DNA from: CALAEC01 sp050692915
Lineage (GTDB): Bacteria; Actinomycetota; UBA4738; CALAEC01
Direction: 5' to 3'
DNA: 62,032 nucleotides
Assembly: GCA_050692915.1 (NCBI GenBank)
Contig: JBOGVU010000007.1
Span: forward strand, 1-62,032
The translations under genes and the position numbers were made by a program. The notes beneath the pieces are model-generated. The model was not told where the DNA came from. It did not search any database and saw nothing but the letters and a program-made list of their open reading frames with translations. This document shows, one piece after another, positions 43,093 through 53,874 of this stretch; position 1 is the stretch's first letter, and every line of letters starts with the position of its first letter.

Positions 43093-44131
43093 GCGCCTCT
43101 CCCCTCGCTCCGAGACCGGGGCTCGCTGTACACGAAGCGGGTCAGGTCCTCCACCGGCTCCAGGGTCCCGGCCTCGGCGAACTCCACCGCCCCGGTGATC
43201 TCCTCGGCCACCTCCCGCTCGATGCGGTTCAGGTCGTCGTCGGTGAGCGATCCTCGCTCCTTCAGCATGTTCGTGAGGGACAGGATGGGATCGCGCTTCT
43301 TCCACTCCTCGACCTCCTCCTTGGTGCGGTACAGCTCGGGGTCGTACATGGAGTGCGCCCGGAACCGGTAGGTCCGGAACTCCAGGAAGTGAGGGCCGCC
43401 CCCCGCCCGCACCGCCGTGGCCGCCCGTCGCGTGGCGTCCTCCACGGCGAGGACGTCCATGCCATCCACGGACCACGCCGGGAGCCCGTAGCTGGTGGCC
43501 TTCAATGCCAGGTCGGTCTCGGACTCCGTCCTGGCCAGGGCGCTGCCCATGGCGTAGAGGTTGTTCTCGCACAGGAACAACACCGGGAGTCGCCACAGGG
43601 CGGCCAGGTTGAGGGACTCGTGGAACTCGCCCTCGGCCACCGCGCCCTCCCCGAAGAAGCAGGCCGTGACCGCCTCCCGGCCCCGCGTCTGGTCGGCCAG
43701 GGCGATCCCCACCGCCAGCGGCAGCCCGCCCCCGACGATGGCGTTCCCGCCGCCGAAGTGGGTGGCCTTGTCGAAGAGGTGCATGGAGCCTCCCCGACCC
43801 CGGCTGCACCCCTCCACCTTCCCGAACATCTCCGCCACGATCGAGTCGGCCGGGATCCCCCGGGCCAGGGCGTGGCCGTGCTCCCGGTAGGTGGCCACCA
43901 CGGCGTCCTCCGCCTCCAGGGCCTCCATGGCCCCCACGGCCACCGCTTCCTCGCCGATGTACAGGTGGAGGAAGCCGCGGATCTTGGCGGCCTGGTACAG
44001 CTCGGCGCACGTCTCCTCGAACCGGCGGATCCGGATCATCTGCCGGAGGAGGTGGACGTCGTGCTCCTCGGGCGCCGACGACTTCTGATCCGCCTCGGCG
44101 GAGGCATGCCGACCCGTGGTCGTCCCGGACA

Positions 44132-44132
<1 letters not shown>
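43089..44132 (-). CDS. pdhA: Pyruvate/2-oxoacid dehydrogenase E1 alpha subunit
   Basis: The 347-residue subunit has MIRIRRFEETCAELYQAAKI, GFLHLYIGEEAVAVGAMEAL, YREHGHALARGIPADSIVAE, then GGSMHLFDKATHFGGGNAIV and the TPP/Mg motif GEGAVAEGEFHESLN ... CENN (GEG in place of the usual GDG). It decarboxylates the 2-oxoacid and transfers the acyl group to E2. Start ATG 44132 overlaps the acetyl-CoA synthetase stop (TGATG). Confidence 0.9.
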
Positions 44133-45913
<1,781 letters not shown>

Positions 45914-45935
45914 GACGCCTCCAGGGTCCGACCGA

Positions 45936-46001
45936 AGCATCTTCGAGGGGGTGCGATGGGGAGAGGGCCGTTGGTCCCGGGGCCTAGGGGCCGTGCGGCG
46001 C
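45936..46001 (-). promoter_or_regulatory. Tandem regulon boxes and -10 for acs-PDH-ACP operon
   Basis: Proximal GGGCCGTTGGTCCC (45965-45978, perfect), distal GGGCCGTGCGGCGC (45988-46001, one mismatch), pitch 23 bp. -10 GATGCT at 45936-45941 after 23 nt. Confidence 0.8.
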
Positions 46002-46135
46002 CGTGCTCGAAAATGGAATCCGCAGGAGCCTCGGTTCCGGCCTTTCGGCGGTTCCTCCGCTCCTGGGGATCCGGGTTCCCGGGAGGTTCGGTCTCCGCCG
46101 TTCGGACGGTGCCTCCCTTCCTGGGAACCGACCAG

Positions 46136-46201
46136 ACCCTACCGCAACCGCGGCCCACCGGTGAGTGCCGATGCGCCCCAGGGTGGTAGGACCTTCGACC
46201 C
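46136..46201 (-). promoter_or_regulatory. Orphan regulon box pair pointing left
   Basis: Proximal GTGCCGATGCGCCC (46165-46178), distal AGGACCTTCGACCC (46188-46201), pitch 23 bp. -10 TAGGGT at 46136-46141 after 23 nt on the minus strand. No start codon with a ribosome site follows before the acs promoter, ~130 bp downstream. Confidence 0.6.
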
Positions 46202-46239
46202 TGGCGCGGGTGGTGAGCCTGCATGGGAGAGGCCTCGCC

Positions 46240-46305
46240 CCTCCTGACGACCGTCGGGGATGGGGCCCTTCGGCCCTCTGTCCCGTGCTTCGGGGACCGT
46301 AATGT
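46240..46305 (+). promoter_or_regulatory. Regulon boxes and -10 for CBS-BON protein 3
   Basis: Proximal box GGGCCCTTCGGCCC (46263-46276, perfect); 23 bp upstream lies a degenerate CCTCCTGACGACCG (46240-46253). -10 TAATGT at 46300-46305 after 23 nt. Confidence 0.75.
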
Positions 46306-46360
46306 GGGGCCGGTGGCACATTATGGGTGAGGCCGACGAGGTGGACGGAGGAGGTGTGCG

Positions 46361-46951
46361 ATGCGAGTCAAGGACATCATGGCCACTCCGGTGGTCACGG
46401 TGACCCCGAACCAAGCACTGAAGGAGGTCGCCGCCCTCTTGGTGGAGCGAGGCATCAGCGCCGTTCCGGTGGTCGATCAGAACGACCAGCTCGTGGGGAT
46501 CGTCTCCGAGCGTGATCTCATTCCCCTGGAGACCACTCCGGAGCCTCGCAGCCGGATCCTTCCGGTGAAGGGGCGCCGACACGTGCCGACCACGGTGGCC
46601 GAGGTCATGACCCCCGACGTCGTCACCCTCCCGGAGTCGGCGGACGCGGCCGAGGCGGCCCGCCTGATGCTCGATCGAGGCGTGAAGCGCATCCCCATCG
46701 TGAAGGGTCCTCGGGTGGTCGGCATCGTGAGCCGGAGGGACCTGCTGCGGGTTCTCGCCCGCACCGACCGGGAGATCCGGGCGGAGATCGAGGAGCTGCT
46801 CGACGACGAGATCCTCATGCTGGGGCGGTTCCGGGCCCAGGTGGCCAACGGGGTGGTGACGCTGTCCGGGCCGGCCGACGAGCGGAGCCGGCGCCTGGCC
46901 GAGGTCCTGGCCAGGAGCGTTCCGGGAGTCCTGGCCGTGCGGTTCGACTAG
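46361..46951 (+). CDS. CBS-BON protein 3
   Basis: The 196-residue protein has CBS 1 (MATPVVTVTPNQALKEVAAL, SAVPVVDQNDQLVGIVSERD), CBS 2 (VMTPDVVTLPESADAAEAAR, KRIPIVKGPRVVGIVSRRDL) and a C-terminal BON-like domain (~130-195: REIRAEIEELLDDEILM, QVANGVVTLSGPADE). ATG 46361 behind GGAGGAGG. It converges with the P-type ATPase 50 bp downstream. Confidence 0.85.
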   Translation: MRVKDIMATPVVTVTPNQALKEVAALLVERGISAVPVVDQNDQLVGIVSERDLIPLETTPEPRSRILPVKGRRHVPTTVAEVMTPDVVTLPESADAAEAARLMLDRGVKRIPIVKGPRVVGIVSRRDLLRVLARTDREIRAEIEELLDDEILMLGRFRAQVANGVVTLSGPADERSRRLAEVLARSVPGVLAVRFD

Positions 46952-47001
46952 CGAACCGTGTGGGCGTAACCTCCGACGGAGTCCGATGTCGGCCATCGCC
47001 G

Positions 47002-49644
47002 TCACGCCTCGGTCGACTTCGCGGTCCCGGAACGGGCCGAGCGTGTCCGGAGTGACCGCTTGTGGGCCGCGTCCACCAGCAGGAGGACGGGGGCGGAGGC
47101 GACCGCGACCGCCCAGCCCGCGACCGGGGGAGGGGCATGGGTAAGGATCGCGGCCACCGCCGGGATGAACAAGAAGCCCGCGGTGATGGCCAGCTCGATC
47201 GACGCGCCCGTCACCAGGAGCCGATTGGTGAACCATCCCAGGCGTCCCGGCCACACCGTGGTGCTCCGGCAGGCGAAGGCGTTGGCGGTCTGGGCGATGA
47301 CCACGGTAGCGAAGGCCGCTCCCGAGGCGGACAGGAGCGCGGAGCCGGTGGGGAAGGCCTGGCCTGGGCGCCACCCGGACGCCACCAGGGAGACGATGAA
47401 CGCGGCCATGGTCATGGTTGCCTCCACGGGCCCCAGCACGCCGAACACACGAGCGGCAACGGTCCGGTCGAGGAAGCGGCCTCTGGCCGGAGGTCGGTCC
47501 AGGACGTGGCGCTCGGCCGGCTCCGCCCCGAGGGCGACGGCGGAGAGGGTGTCGGTCCCGATGTCAAGCGCCAGGATCTGAAGGACGCCGATGGCCAGGG
47601 GGAACCGTCCTCCCGAGAGGGCCCACACCAGGAACGGAGTGAGCTCGGCCACGTTGTCGGTGAGGTGGTAGGTGAGGAACCGGCGGACGTTGGCATAGAT
47701 GGCCCGGCCCTGTTCGATGGCCGCCACGATCGTGCCGAACTCGTCGTTGAGCAGGACCAGGTCGGCCGCCTCCCGGGCCACGTCGGTCCCGGACCGGCCC
47801 ATGGCCACCCCGATGTCCGCCTCGTGGAGGGCGGGGCCGTCGTTGACCCCGTCGCCGGTCATGGCCACCACGTGGCCGCGGGCCCGAAGGGCCCGGGCGA
47901 TCCGGAGCTTGTCCTCGGGGTCCACCCGGCCGACCACGATGCCGTCCCGGTCGATGAGGGCGCCGAGCGCCTCATCCTCAGCGGGCAAGTCCTCACCGGT
48001 GATCACCACCTCGTCCTCGCCCAGGAGACCCACCTCCCGGGCGATGGCCCGCGCCGTGCCTGGGTGATCTCCGGTGACCATGGCCACTTTCACGCCGGCC
48101 CGCCGGCACGCCGCCAGGGCCTCGGCAGCGCCCGGGCGGGGCGGATCCTCCAGGCCGACCAGGCCCAGCAGCCGGAGCCCGACCTCGGCGTCCTCGGCCG
48201 AGGCCGGGATGCGGATGCGGCCAGCCCCTAGGGCGCGGGCTGCCACCGCCAGAACCCGGAGGCCCCTGGCGGTCATGCCCTCCAGCACAGCGGCGGCCTC
48301 AGCCACGGCTCCGCATCTGGGGAGGACGGCGTCGGGGGCCCCTTTCACCAGCACCCGGTCACCGGCCACCACCGACATCCGGCGCCGCCGGGGGTCGAAT
48401 GGGAACCGGCGACGGTCCGGCGAGGCTGCCCTGTCCTTGCCGACGTCGAGACCGACTCGCCGGGCCAGCGCGTCGAGCGCCGCCTCCATGGGATCCCCTT
48501 GGGCCACCCACCGGCCGTCCCGAAGGGCCACGTGTCCGCTCGAGCACCGTGCGGCGGCCAGGGCCAGCTCCCGCACGTCGGGCAGGACGGCCGCGTGTTC
48601 GGCCTCGATGTCGCCGGTGGGCTCGTAGCCGGCTCCCCTGATCCGGACGCGCCCCTCCGGGGTCCAGGCCTCCACCACCGCCATCTCGTTCATGGTCAGC
48701 GTGCCGGTCTTGTCGGTGCACACGAACGTGGTGGAGCCCAGGGTCTCCACCGACTCCAGACGCCGGACCAGCGCGTGTCGGGACGCCATCCGCTGGGCCC
48801 CGATGGCCAGCGACAGCGTGACGGTGGGAAGGAGTGCTTCGGGGACCAGGGCCACGGTGACACCGATGGCGAACACGAACCCCTCGCTCGGTGGGGTCCC
48901 CAGGGCCAGCGCCAGGCCGAAGAAGACCACCCCGACCCCCACCGCGATGGCCGCGATGGTCCGGACCACTCGGCGGAGCTCGAGGGCCAGGGGTGGCCGC
49001 GGCCGAGGTCCCGCCTGGGCGAGCCGGGCGATGCCGGCCAGCCGAGTCCGGGCCCCCGTGGCGGTGACGAGGGCCAAGCCCTCCCCCTCGGTGAGGAAGG
49101 TCCCCGCGTGCAGGGTCCCCCCCGACCCCACCGGCCTGGGGACGCTCTCACCGGTGAGCGTCGAGGTATCCAGTGACAGGGAGTGGGCCTCGACGGCTTG
49201 AAGGTCGGCGGAGATCCGGTCTCCGGCGCGAAGGACGACCAGGTCCCCCTCCACGAGGAGGGCGGCGTCGAGGTCCACCTGATGCCCGTCTCGGATCACC
49301 GTGGCCCGGCGTGGCAGGAGGTCCCGGAGCCGCTCCGCGGCCCGCTCCGCCCGGTACTCCTGGACGAACGCGAACACGGCGTTCACCACCACCACGGCGA
49401 AGATGGCCACGCCCAGCTCGGGGAGCCGGGCCACGAAGGCGAGGGCTCCCGCCGCCCAGAGCATCAGCGCGAAGAAGTGCACCAGTTGGCCGAGGAGCTG
49501 GCGCCAGGCCGAGGGTCCCCGCGGGACGGGGAGGGCGTTGGGCCCGTCCCGCCGGAGCCGCGCCCCGGCCTCGGCCACGGTCAGCCCTCGGGGGTCCCGC
49601 CGCCGCGCATCGACGGGGGCTCCGGCGATTCGCTGGGTTGGCAT
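47002..49644 (-). CDS. P-type cation ATPase (P2/CtpF-like)
   Basis: The 880-residue pump has an N-terminal cation-ATPase domain (GLTVAEAGARLRRDGPN), actuator loop TGES in TSTLTGESVPRP, membrane motif VPEALLPTVTLSLAIG, phosphorylation site CTDKTGTLTMNEM (Asp near residue 311), hinge TGDGVNDGPALHEADIG and ten helices with a C-terminal cation-ATPase region. PEALLP deviates from the usual PEGLP of Ca2+ pumps, so ion choice is uncertain. CtpF (Rv1997), a P2-type ATPase, is a DosR-regulon gene. ATG 49644 follows the predicted -10 by 7 nt, so a leaderless mRNA is expected. Confidence 0.88.
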   Translation of the reverse strand: MPTQRIAGAPVDARRRDPRGLTVAEAGARLRRDGPNALPVPRGPSAWRQLLGQLVHFFALMLWAAGALAFVARLPELGVAIFAVVVVNAVFAFVQEYRAERAAERLRDLLPRRATVIRDGHQVDLDAALLVEGDLVVLRAGDRISADLQAVEAHSLSLDTSTLTGESVPRPVGSGGTLHAGTFLTEGEGLALVTATGARTRLAGIARLAQAGPRPRPPLALELRRVVRTIAAIAVGVGVVFFGLALALGTPPSEGFVFAIGVTVALVPEALLPTVTLSLAIGAQRMASRHALVRRLESVETLGSTTFVCTDKTGTLTMNEMAVVEAWTPEGRVRIRGAGYEPTGDIEAEHAAVLPDVRELALAAARCSSGHVALRDGRWVAQGDPMEAALDALARRVGLDVGKDRAASPDRRRFPFDPRRRRMSVVAGDRVLVKGAPDAVLPRCGAVAEAAAVLEGMTARGLRVLAVAARALGAGRIRIPASAEDAEVGLRLLGLVGLEDPPRPGAAEALAACRRAGVKVAMVTGDHPGTARAIAREVGLLGEDEVVITGEDLPAEDEALGALIDRDGIVVGRVDPEDKLRIARALRARGHVVAMTGDGVNDGPALHEADIGVAMGRSGTDVAREAADLVLLNDEFGTIVAAIEQGRAIYANVRRFLTYHLTDNVAELTPFLVWALSGGRFPLAIGVLQILALDIGTDTLSAVALGAEPAERHVLDRPPARGRFLDRTVAARVFGVLGPVEATMTMAAFIVSLVASGWRPGQAFPTGSALLSASGAAFATVVIAQTANAFACRSTTVWPGRLGWFTNRLLVTGASIELAITAGFLFIPAVAAILTHAPPPVAGWAVAVASAPVLLLVDAAHKRSLRTRSARSGTAKSTEA

Positions 49645-49651
49645 CTCCCTC

Positions 49652-49746
49652 AGGTTGGCTTCAGCGCGGTTGGAGGAGACGGGCCGTTCGTCCCGCTGGC
49701 GCCGCGACGTTCGGCCCATGTTGCCCGGGGGCATCGGGCACACAGT
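49652..49746. promoter_or_regulatory. Bidirectional tandem regulon boxes (P-type ATPase and CBS-BON 4)
   Basis: Boxes GGGCCGTTCGTCCC (49681-49694, perfect) and GCGACGTTCGGCCC (49704-49717, one mismatch), pitch 23 bp. Leftward -10 CAACCT (49652-49657) and rightward -10 CACAGT (49741-49746) are each 23 nt from the nearer box. Confidence 0.85.
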
Positions 49747-49776
49747 AAGACGACAAGCGATCGGGAGGAGCGTGTC

Positions 49777-50364
49777 ATGAAGGTCAGAGACATCATGACC
49801 ACGCCGGCGATCACGGTGCGCCCCGAAACGGCGCTGAAGCGGGTCGCGGAAACGATGCTCCGGCACGCCATCAGCATCGTCCCCGTGGTGGACGAGGCCG
49901 GAGGGCTGCGGGGGATCCTGTCGGAGGCCGATCTCCTCCGTATGCAGACCACACCCGGGGAGGGCGAGATCCTTTTCACGCCGCCCCGTGAGGGAGCCGT
50001 GCCCGGCACCGCCGGAGCCGTCATGACCCGCGACGTCGTGGCGACGGGAGAGGAGGCCGAGGTCTCCGATCTCCTTCGCGTCATGGTCGAACGAGGCATC
50101 AAGGGCGTTCCGGTCATCTCCAGCGGGGAGGTGACGGGAGTCGTCGGTCGCCGCGACATCCTGCGGCTCCTGGCACGGACCGACGCCGAGATCCACCAGG
50201 ACGTGTCGGGCGTGCTGGATCGAGTAGGTGAGGAGCCGTTCAGCATCGACGTCACCGAAGGCGTGGTTACCGTGAACCGTTGGATGAGCTCCGGCGGGAG
50301 GCGGCGCGTCGAACAGCTGATCAAGACCGTTCCGGGCGCCCTGGCAGTGGTGTTCAAGGAGTAG
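49777..50364 (+). CDS. CBS-BON protein 4
   Basis: The 195-residue protein has CBS 1 (IMTTPAITVRPETALKRVAE, SIVPVVDEAGGLRGILSEAD), CBS 2 (VMTRDVVATGEEAEVSDLLR, KGVPVISSGEVTGVVGRRDI) and a short BON-like domain (~135-195: ISTINTERRUPTED by WMSSGGRRR, then VEQLIKTVPGALAVVF). It is closest in layout to CBS-BON 3. ATG 49777 behind GGGAGGAG. Confidence 0.83.
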   Translation: MKVRDIMTTPAITVRPETALKRVAETMLRHAISIVPVVDEAGGLRGILSEADLLRMQTTPGEGEILFTPPREGAVPGTAGAVMTRDVVATGEEAEVSDLLRVMVERGIKGVPVISSGEVTGVVGRRDILRLLARTDAEIHQDVSGVLDRVGEEPFSIDVTEGVVTVNRWMSSGGRRRVEQLIKTVPGALAVVFKE

Positions 50365-50430
50365 GGGCCTTCCGGCCCCCCGGCCGCAGGACCTTGGCCT
50401 CAGGGCCGCGGCGGACCGAGGCGCGACGAT
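50365..50430 (+). promoter_or_regulatory. Tandem regulon boxes and -10 for the APC-cPGS-RtcB operon
   Basis: Distal GGGCCTTCCGGCCC (50365-50378), proximal AGGACCTTGGCCTC (50388-50401, two mismatches), pitch 23 bp. -10 GACGAT at 50425-50430 after 23 nt. The distal box begins right after the CBS-BON 4 stop and could also fold as a hairpin. Confidence 0.7.
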
Positions 50431-50445
50431 GACCTCGCGGAAGGA

Positions 50446-51927
50446 ATGGGTGCCCGCGAAGGGAGGGATCGCGATGCGAACCGCATCGGCGACGCACCGA
50501 CCGAGCTGAAGCGCGAACTCGGCACCGGGATGTCCATTGCGCTGGTGATCGGCAACATGGTGGGGTCCGGGGTGTTCCTCCTTCCGGCCTCGCTGGCCGG
50601 CGTGGTGCTGATCTCCGGGTCTGGGTCGCTGCTGGCATGGGTCCTCGGCGGCCTGGTGGCCATGCTCCTGGCCCTGGTGTTCGCCAACCTGGGGCGGGCG
50701 TACCCGAAGACCGGGGGGCCGTACGCGTACTCGCGGCGGGCCTTCGGCGACTTCGTCGGGTTCCAGATGGCGTGGGGCTACTGGATCGCTGCCTGGGTCG
50801 GCAACGCGGCCATCACGGTGGCCTTCGTCGGCTACCTGTCGGTGTTCTGGCCGGAGCTGGCCACGAACAACCTGTTGGCCGCGCTGGTGGGCATCGCGGT
50901 GATCTGGCTCCTCACCGCGGTGAACGTGGCAGGCGTCCGCCAGGGAGGGATCGTGCAGGTAGTGACCACGATCCTGAAGTTCATCCCCCTGGCGATCATC
51001 GGGATCGTCGGGCTGTTCTTCATGGAGGGCGCCAACTTCACCCCGGTGGCTCCGAACGGATGGGGCTTCGGTGAGGGCGTGTTCGGCGGCGTCACCGCCG
51101 CCGCGGCCCTGACGCTGTGGGCCTTCATCGGGCTGGAGTCGGCCACGGTCCCGGCCGAGGAGGTCAAGGACCCCGAGCGGACCATCCCCCGGGCCAGCAT
51201 CCTGGGGACCGGGGTGACCACGATCGTCTACATCCTGGCGACCGTGGCCATCGTCGGCATCATCCCAGCGGCCCGGCTGGCCGAGTCGGCCAGTCCGTTC
51301 GCCGCCGCGGCCGGAGAGATCTTCGGCGGTAGCTGGGGCAAGATCGTCGCGGTGGTGGCCCTGGCCTCGACGTTCGGGGCGCTGAACGGGTGGATCCTGA
51401 TCCAGGGCCGCATCCCGATGGCCGCGGCTCGCGATGGTGTGTTCCCGAAGGTGTTCGGGAACCTCACCCGCCGGGGTCGTACCCCGTGGGTCGGCCTGGT
51501 TGTGTCATCGGCCCTGATCACCGGCCTCATGCTGCTGAACTACACGAAGGGGCTGGTCGAGCAGTTCACGTTCATCATCTACCTGGCCACCCTGACCACC
51601 CTGATCCCGTACGCGTTCTCGGCAGCAGCGCAGGTGTACCTGCTGTTCACCGACCGGGAGCGGTTCGAGGGACGGCGGCTGGCCCGGGACGCCATGGTGG
51701 CGCTCGTGGCGTTCGCCTTCTCCTTCTGGGCGATCTACGGGGCGGGGATGGAGTACATCGGGCAGGGATACCTGCTGCTCCTGGCGGGGATCCCCGTCTA
51801 CCTGTTCCTGAAGTGGCGTCAGTCGCGGGAGGCGCCGCGGCTGGTGCTGCGGGCCGAGGCGATCGAGCCGCTGCCGGAGCGGCGGCCGGCCGCCGCAGGC
51901 ACTGCTCCGCGCTTGTCGCCGGAGTGA
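50446..51927 (+). CDS. APC-family amino acid permease
   Basis: The 493-residue protein has ~12 helices. APC marks: GTGMSIALVIGNMVGSGVFL (first discontinuous helix with GSG), GGPYAYSRRAFGDFVGFQMA, FIGLESATVPAEEVKDPERT and RIPMAAARDGVFPKVFG. Closest to amino-acid/polyamine antiporters (arginine/ornithine, YjdE-like). It would exchange amino acids across the membrane, perhaps for acid or energy balance. ATG 50446; first gene of a likely operon with cPGS, zinc-ribbon, His-rich protein and RtcB. Confidence 0.85.
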   Translation: MGAREGRDRDANRIGDAPTELKRELGTGMSIALVIGNMVGSGVFLLPASLAGVVLISGSGSLLAWVLGGLVAMLLALVFANLGRAYPKTGGPYAYSRRAFGDFVGFQMAWGYWIAAWVGNAAITVAFVGYLSVFWPELATNNLLAALVGIAVIWLLTAVNVAGVRQGGIVQVVTTILKFIPLAIIGIVGLFFMEGANFTPVAPNGWGFGEGVFGGVTAAAALTLWAFIGLESATVPAEEVKDPERTIPRASILGTGVTTIVYILATVAIVGIIPAARLAESASPFAAAAGEIFGGSWGKIVAVVALASTFGALNGWILIQGRIPMAAARDGVFPKVFGNLTRRGRTPWVGLVVSSALITGLMLLNYTKGLVEQFTFIIYLATLTTLIPYAFSAAAQVYLLFTDRERFEGRRLARDAMVALVAFAFSFWAIYGAGMEYIGQGYLLLLAGIPVYLFLKWRQSREAPRLVLRAEAIEPLPERRPAAAGTAPRLSPE

Positions 51928-52016
51928 AAGGGGGAAACACGGTCTCCCGCGCCGTCGCGGCGGCGCGGGGGACCGCTCCCGTGGGCCGATCGGAGACGAG
52001 GGGAGGAGGCACGGCG

Positions 52017-53345
52017 ATGGCCAAGAGAGTGCTGATCATGGGGGCCGCCGGCCGCGACTTCCACAACTTCAACACGGTGTACCGAGGCGACGCCGAGGTC
52101 GAAGTGGTGGCCTTCACCGCCACCCAGATCCCCGGGATCGAGAACAGGACCTATCCGCCGCGGCTGGCTGGGCCCGGCTACCCGGCCGGGATCCCCATCT
52201 ACCCGGAGGAGGAGCTAACCCGGCTGATCCGGGAGCTGTCCGTGGAAGACGTCGTTTTTGCCTATTCCGACGTCTCCCACGAGTACGTGATGCACCGAGG
52301 AAGTCAGGCGCTGGCGGCGGGGGCTAACTTCGTCCTCCTCGGCCCGGACGCCACCATGCTCCACGCCCACGTTCCGGTGGTGGCGGTGTGCGCGGTTCGG
52401 ACGGGCGCCGGCAAGAGCCAGACCACCCGGAGGGCCGCCCACATACTCCGGGAGGCCGGCCACCGGCCGGTGGTGGTCCGCCATCCCATGCCCTACGGGG
52501 ACCTGGTCGCCCAACGGGTCCAGCGGTTCGCCTCCCGGGAGGACCTGGACGCCGCCGGAGTGACGGTGGAGGAGCGGGAGGAATACGAGCACCACATCGC
52601 TTCGGGAACGGTCGTCTTCGCCGGGGTCGACTACCGGGCCATCCTGGACCGGGCCCAGGAGGAGGCCGATGTCCTCCTGTGGGACGGGGGGAACAACGAC
52701 CTGCCGTTCTTCCGGCCCACGGTCCACATCGTGGTCACCGACCCGCTGCGGGCCGGACACGAGACTACGTATCACCCCGGCGAGGCCAACCTGCGCATGG
52801 CCGATGTGGTGGTGATCAACAAGGTGGACGCGGCCTCGGCCGAGCAGATCCAGAGAGTGGAGGCCTCCGTGCGGGAGCTCAATCCCGGGGCCATGGTGAT
52901 CAAGGCCGAGAGCCCGGTCACCGTGGACCGACCCGAGGACATCCGGGGAAAGCGGGCCCTGGTGATCGAGGACGGTCCGACCCTGACCCACGGGGAGATG
53001 AAGTTCGGGGCCGGGGTGGTGGCGGCACAGCGAGAGGGGGCGGCCGAGATCGTCGACCCCCGACCGTTCGTGACCGGGAGCTTGACGGCGGTGTTCGAGC
53101 AGTACGACGTGGGGCCTGTCCTGCCGGCGGAGGGGTACTCGCCTCAGCAGCTCGCGGAGATGGAGGCCACCATCACCGCGGCCGACGCCGACGTGGTGGT
53201 GATCGCCACCCCCATCGACCTCCGGCACCTGATCCGCATCACCAAGCCGGCTGTCCGGGTGAGCTACGGGCTTCGCGAGGTCGAGGGGTCACCGACCGTG
53301 GCCGACGCGCTGGCCGCGCTGCTGCGGGCTCCGGTGCCCGGCTAG
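52017..53345 (+). CDS. Cyclic 2,3-diphosphoglycerate synthetase-family protein
   Basis: The 442-residue protein has an N-terminal Rossmann-like part (VLIMGAAGRDFHNFNTVYRG, EVVAFTATQIPGIENRTYPP), P-loop AVRTGAGKSQTTRR (~residue 128), Walker B-like DVLLWDGGNNDLPFF and a GTPase-like VVVINKVDAA. These are the features of cPGS, which forms the intramolecular phosphoanhydride of 2,3-diphosphoglycerate, a thermoprotectant in methanogens. Bacterial members are not well characterised. ATG 52017 behind GGGAGGAGG. Confidence 0.78.
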   Translation: MAKRVLIMGAAGRDFHNFNTVYRGDAEVEVVAFTATQIPGIENRTYPPRLAGPGYPAGIPIYPEEELTRLIRELSVEDVVFAYSDVSHEYVMHRGSQALAAGANFVLLGPDATMLHAHVPVVAVCAVRTGAGKSQTTRRAAHILREAGHRPVVVRHPMPYGDLVAQRVQRFASREDLDAAGVTVEEREEYEHHIASGTVVFAGVDYRAILDRAQEEADVLLWDGGNNDLPFFRPTVHIVVTDPLRAGHETTYHPGEANLRMADVVVINKVDAASAEQIQRVEASVRELNPGAMVIKAESPVTVDRPEDIRGKRALVIEDGPTLTHGEMKFGAGVVAAQREGAAEIVDPRPFVTGSLTAVFEQYDVGPVLPAEGYSPQQLAEMEATITAADADVVVIATPIDLRHLIRITKPAVRVSYGLREVEGSPTVADALAALLRAPVPG

Positions 53346-53350
53346 GGGAG

Positions 53351-53599
53351 GTGGCAGCGGTGGTCAGGTGTCCGGTGTGCCGGGAGGCCCGGGTGCTGAT
53401 CGTCCTGGACACCGAACGGCGGGCTCGGTGCCTCCGGTGCGGGGCCCGGTGGGTCCAGGAGGGGAGCTTCCAGAGGGCCATCCGGGCGAACCACCCGTCG
53501 GTGGGAACGCTCACCCGAGGGGAGGCACCTCAGCCGGGTCGCGTCCCCACGCCCGCGGGGAGGGGGAAGGAAGAAGGGCAACCTGCGCCGGGCCATTGA
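53351..53599 (+). CDS. Small zinc-ribbon protein
   Basis: The 82-residue protein has one four-cysteine ribbon: VRCPVCREARVLIVLDTE then ARCLRCGARWV (CPxC ... CxxC). The second half is low-complexity. GTG 53351, preceded by GGGGAG, starts 5 bp after the cPGS stop, so it is cotranscribed. No family assigned. Confidence 0.55.
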   Translation: MAAVVRCPVCREARVLIVLDTERRARCLRCGARWVQEGSFQRAIRANHPSVGTLTRGEAPQPGRVPTPAGRGKEEGQPAPGH

Positions 53600-53642
53600 G
53601 ATGCAGGATGAGATGAGGTTCGACCGAGAGGGAGGTGGAACC

Positions 53643-53864
53643 ATGACCAGGCACGCGCACGGGGCGGTCGTGCACGACCACGACCACGCCCACATGGTCC
53701 ACTACCAGCGCCACGGGACCGACTGGGAGCACATGTCGGCGACCCACGGGCACGAGCACAACCACCCGGCCGTGGAGCACGACCACGAGCCCCACGAGAC
53801 CCCGGAGAGAGAGCACCTGCGCGAGGCCCACATCCACGACCACGCCCACTCCACCACCGACTGA
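53643..53864 (+). CDS. Histidine-rich small protein (putative metal binder)
   Basis: The 73-residue protein has about one third histidine in HxH clusters: HDHDHAH, HGHEHNH, EHDHEPHE and HIHDHAH, mixed with acidic residues. Such sequences bind Zn2+, Ni2+, Cu2+ or Co2+ strongly. No signal peptide, so storage or delivery in the cytoplasm is likely. ATG 53643 behind GGGAGGTGG is preferred to ATG 53601, which lacks a site. It sits between a zinc-ribbon gene and rtcB (a Mn/Zn-dependent ligase). Confidence 0.6.
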   Translation: MTRHAHGAVVHDHDHAHMVHYQRHGTDWEHMSATHGHEHNHPAVEHDHEPHETPEREHLREAHIHDHAHSTTD

Positions 53865-53874
53865 GAGGTGGGGG

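Noticed and set aside
50365..50378. Reading GGGGCCTTCCGGCCCC as only a terminator of CBS-BON 4
   Set aside because: It could fold, but the partner 23 bp on and the -10 at 50425 fit the promoter rule; both roles may coexist.
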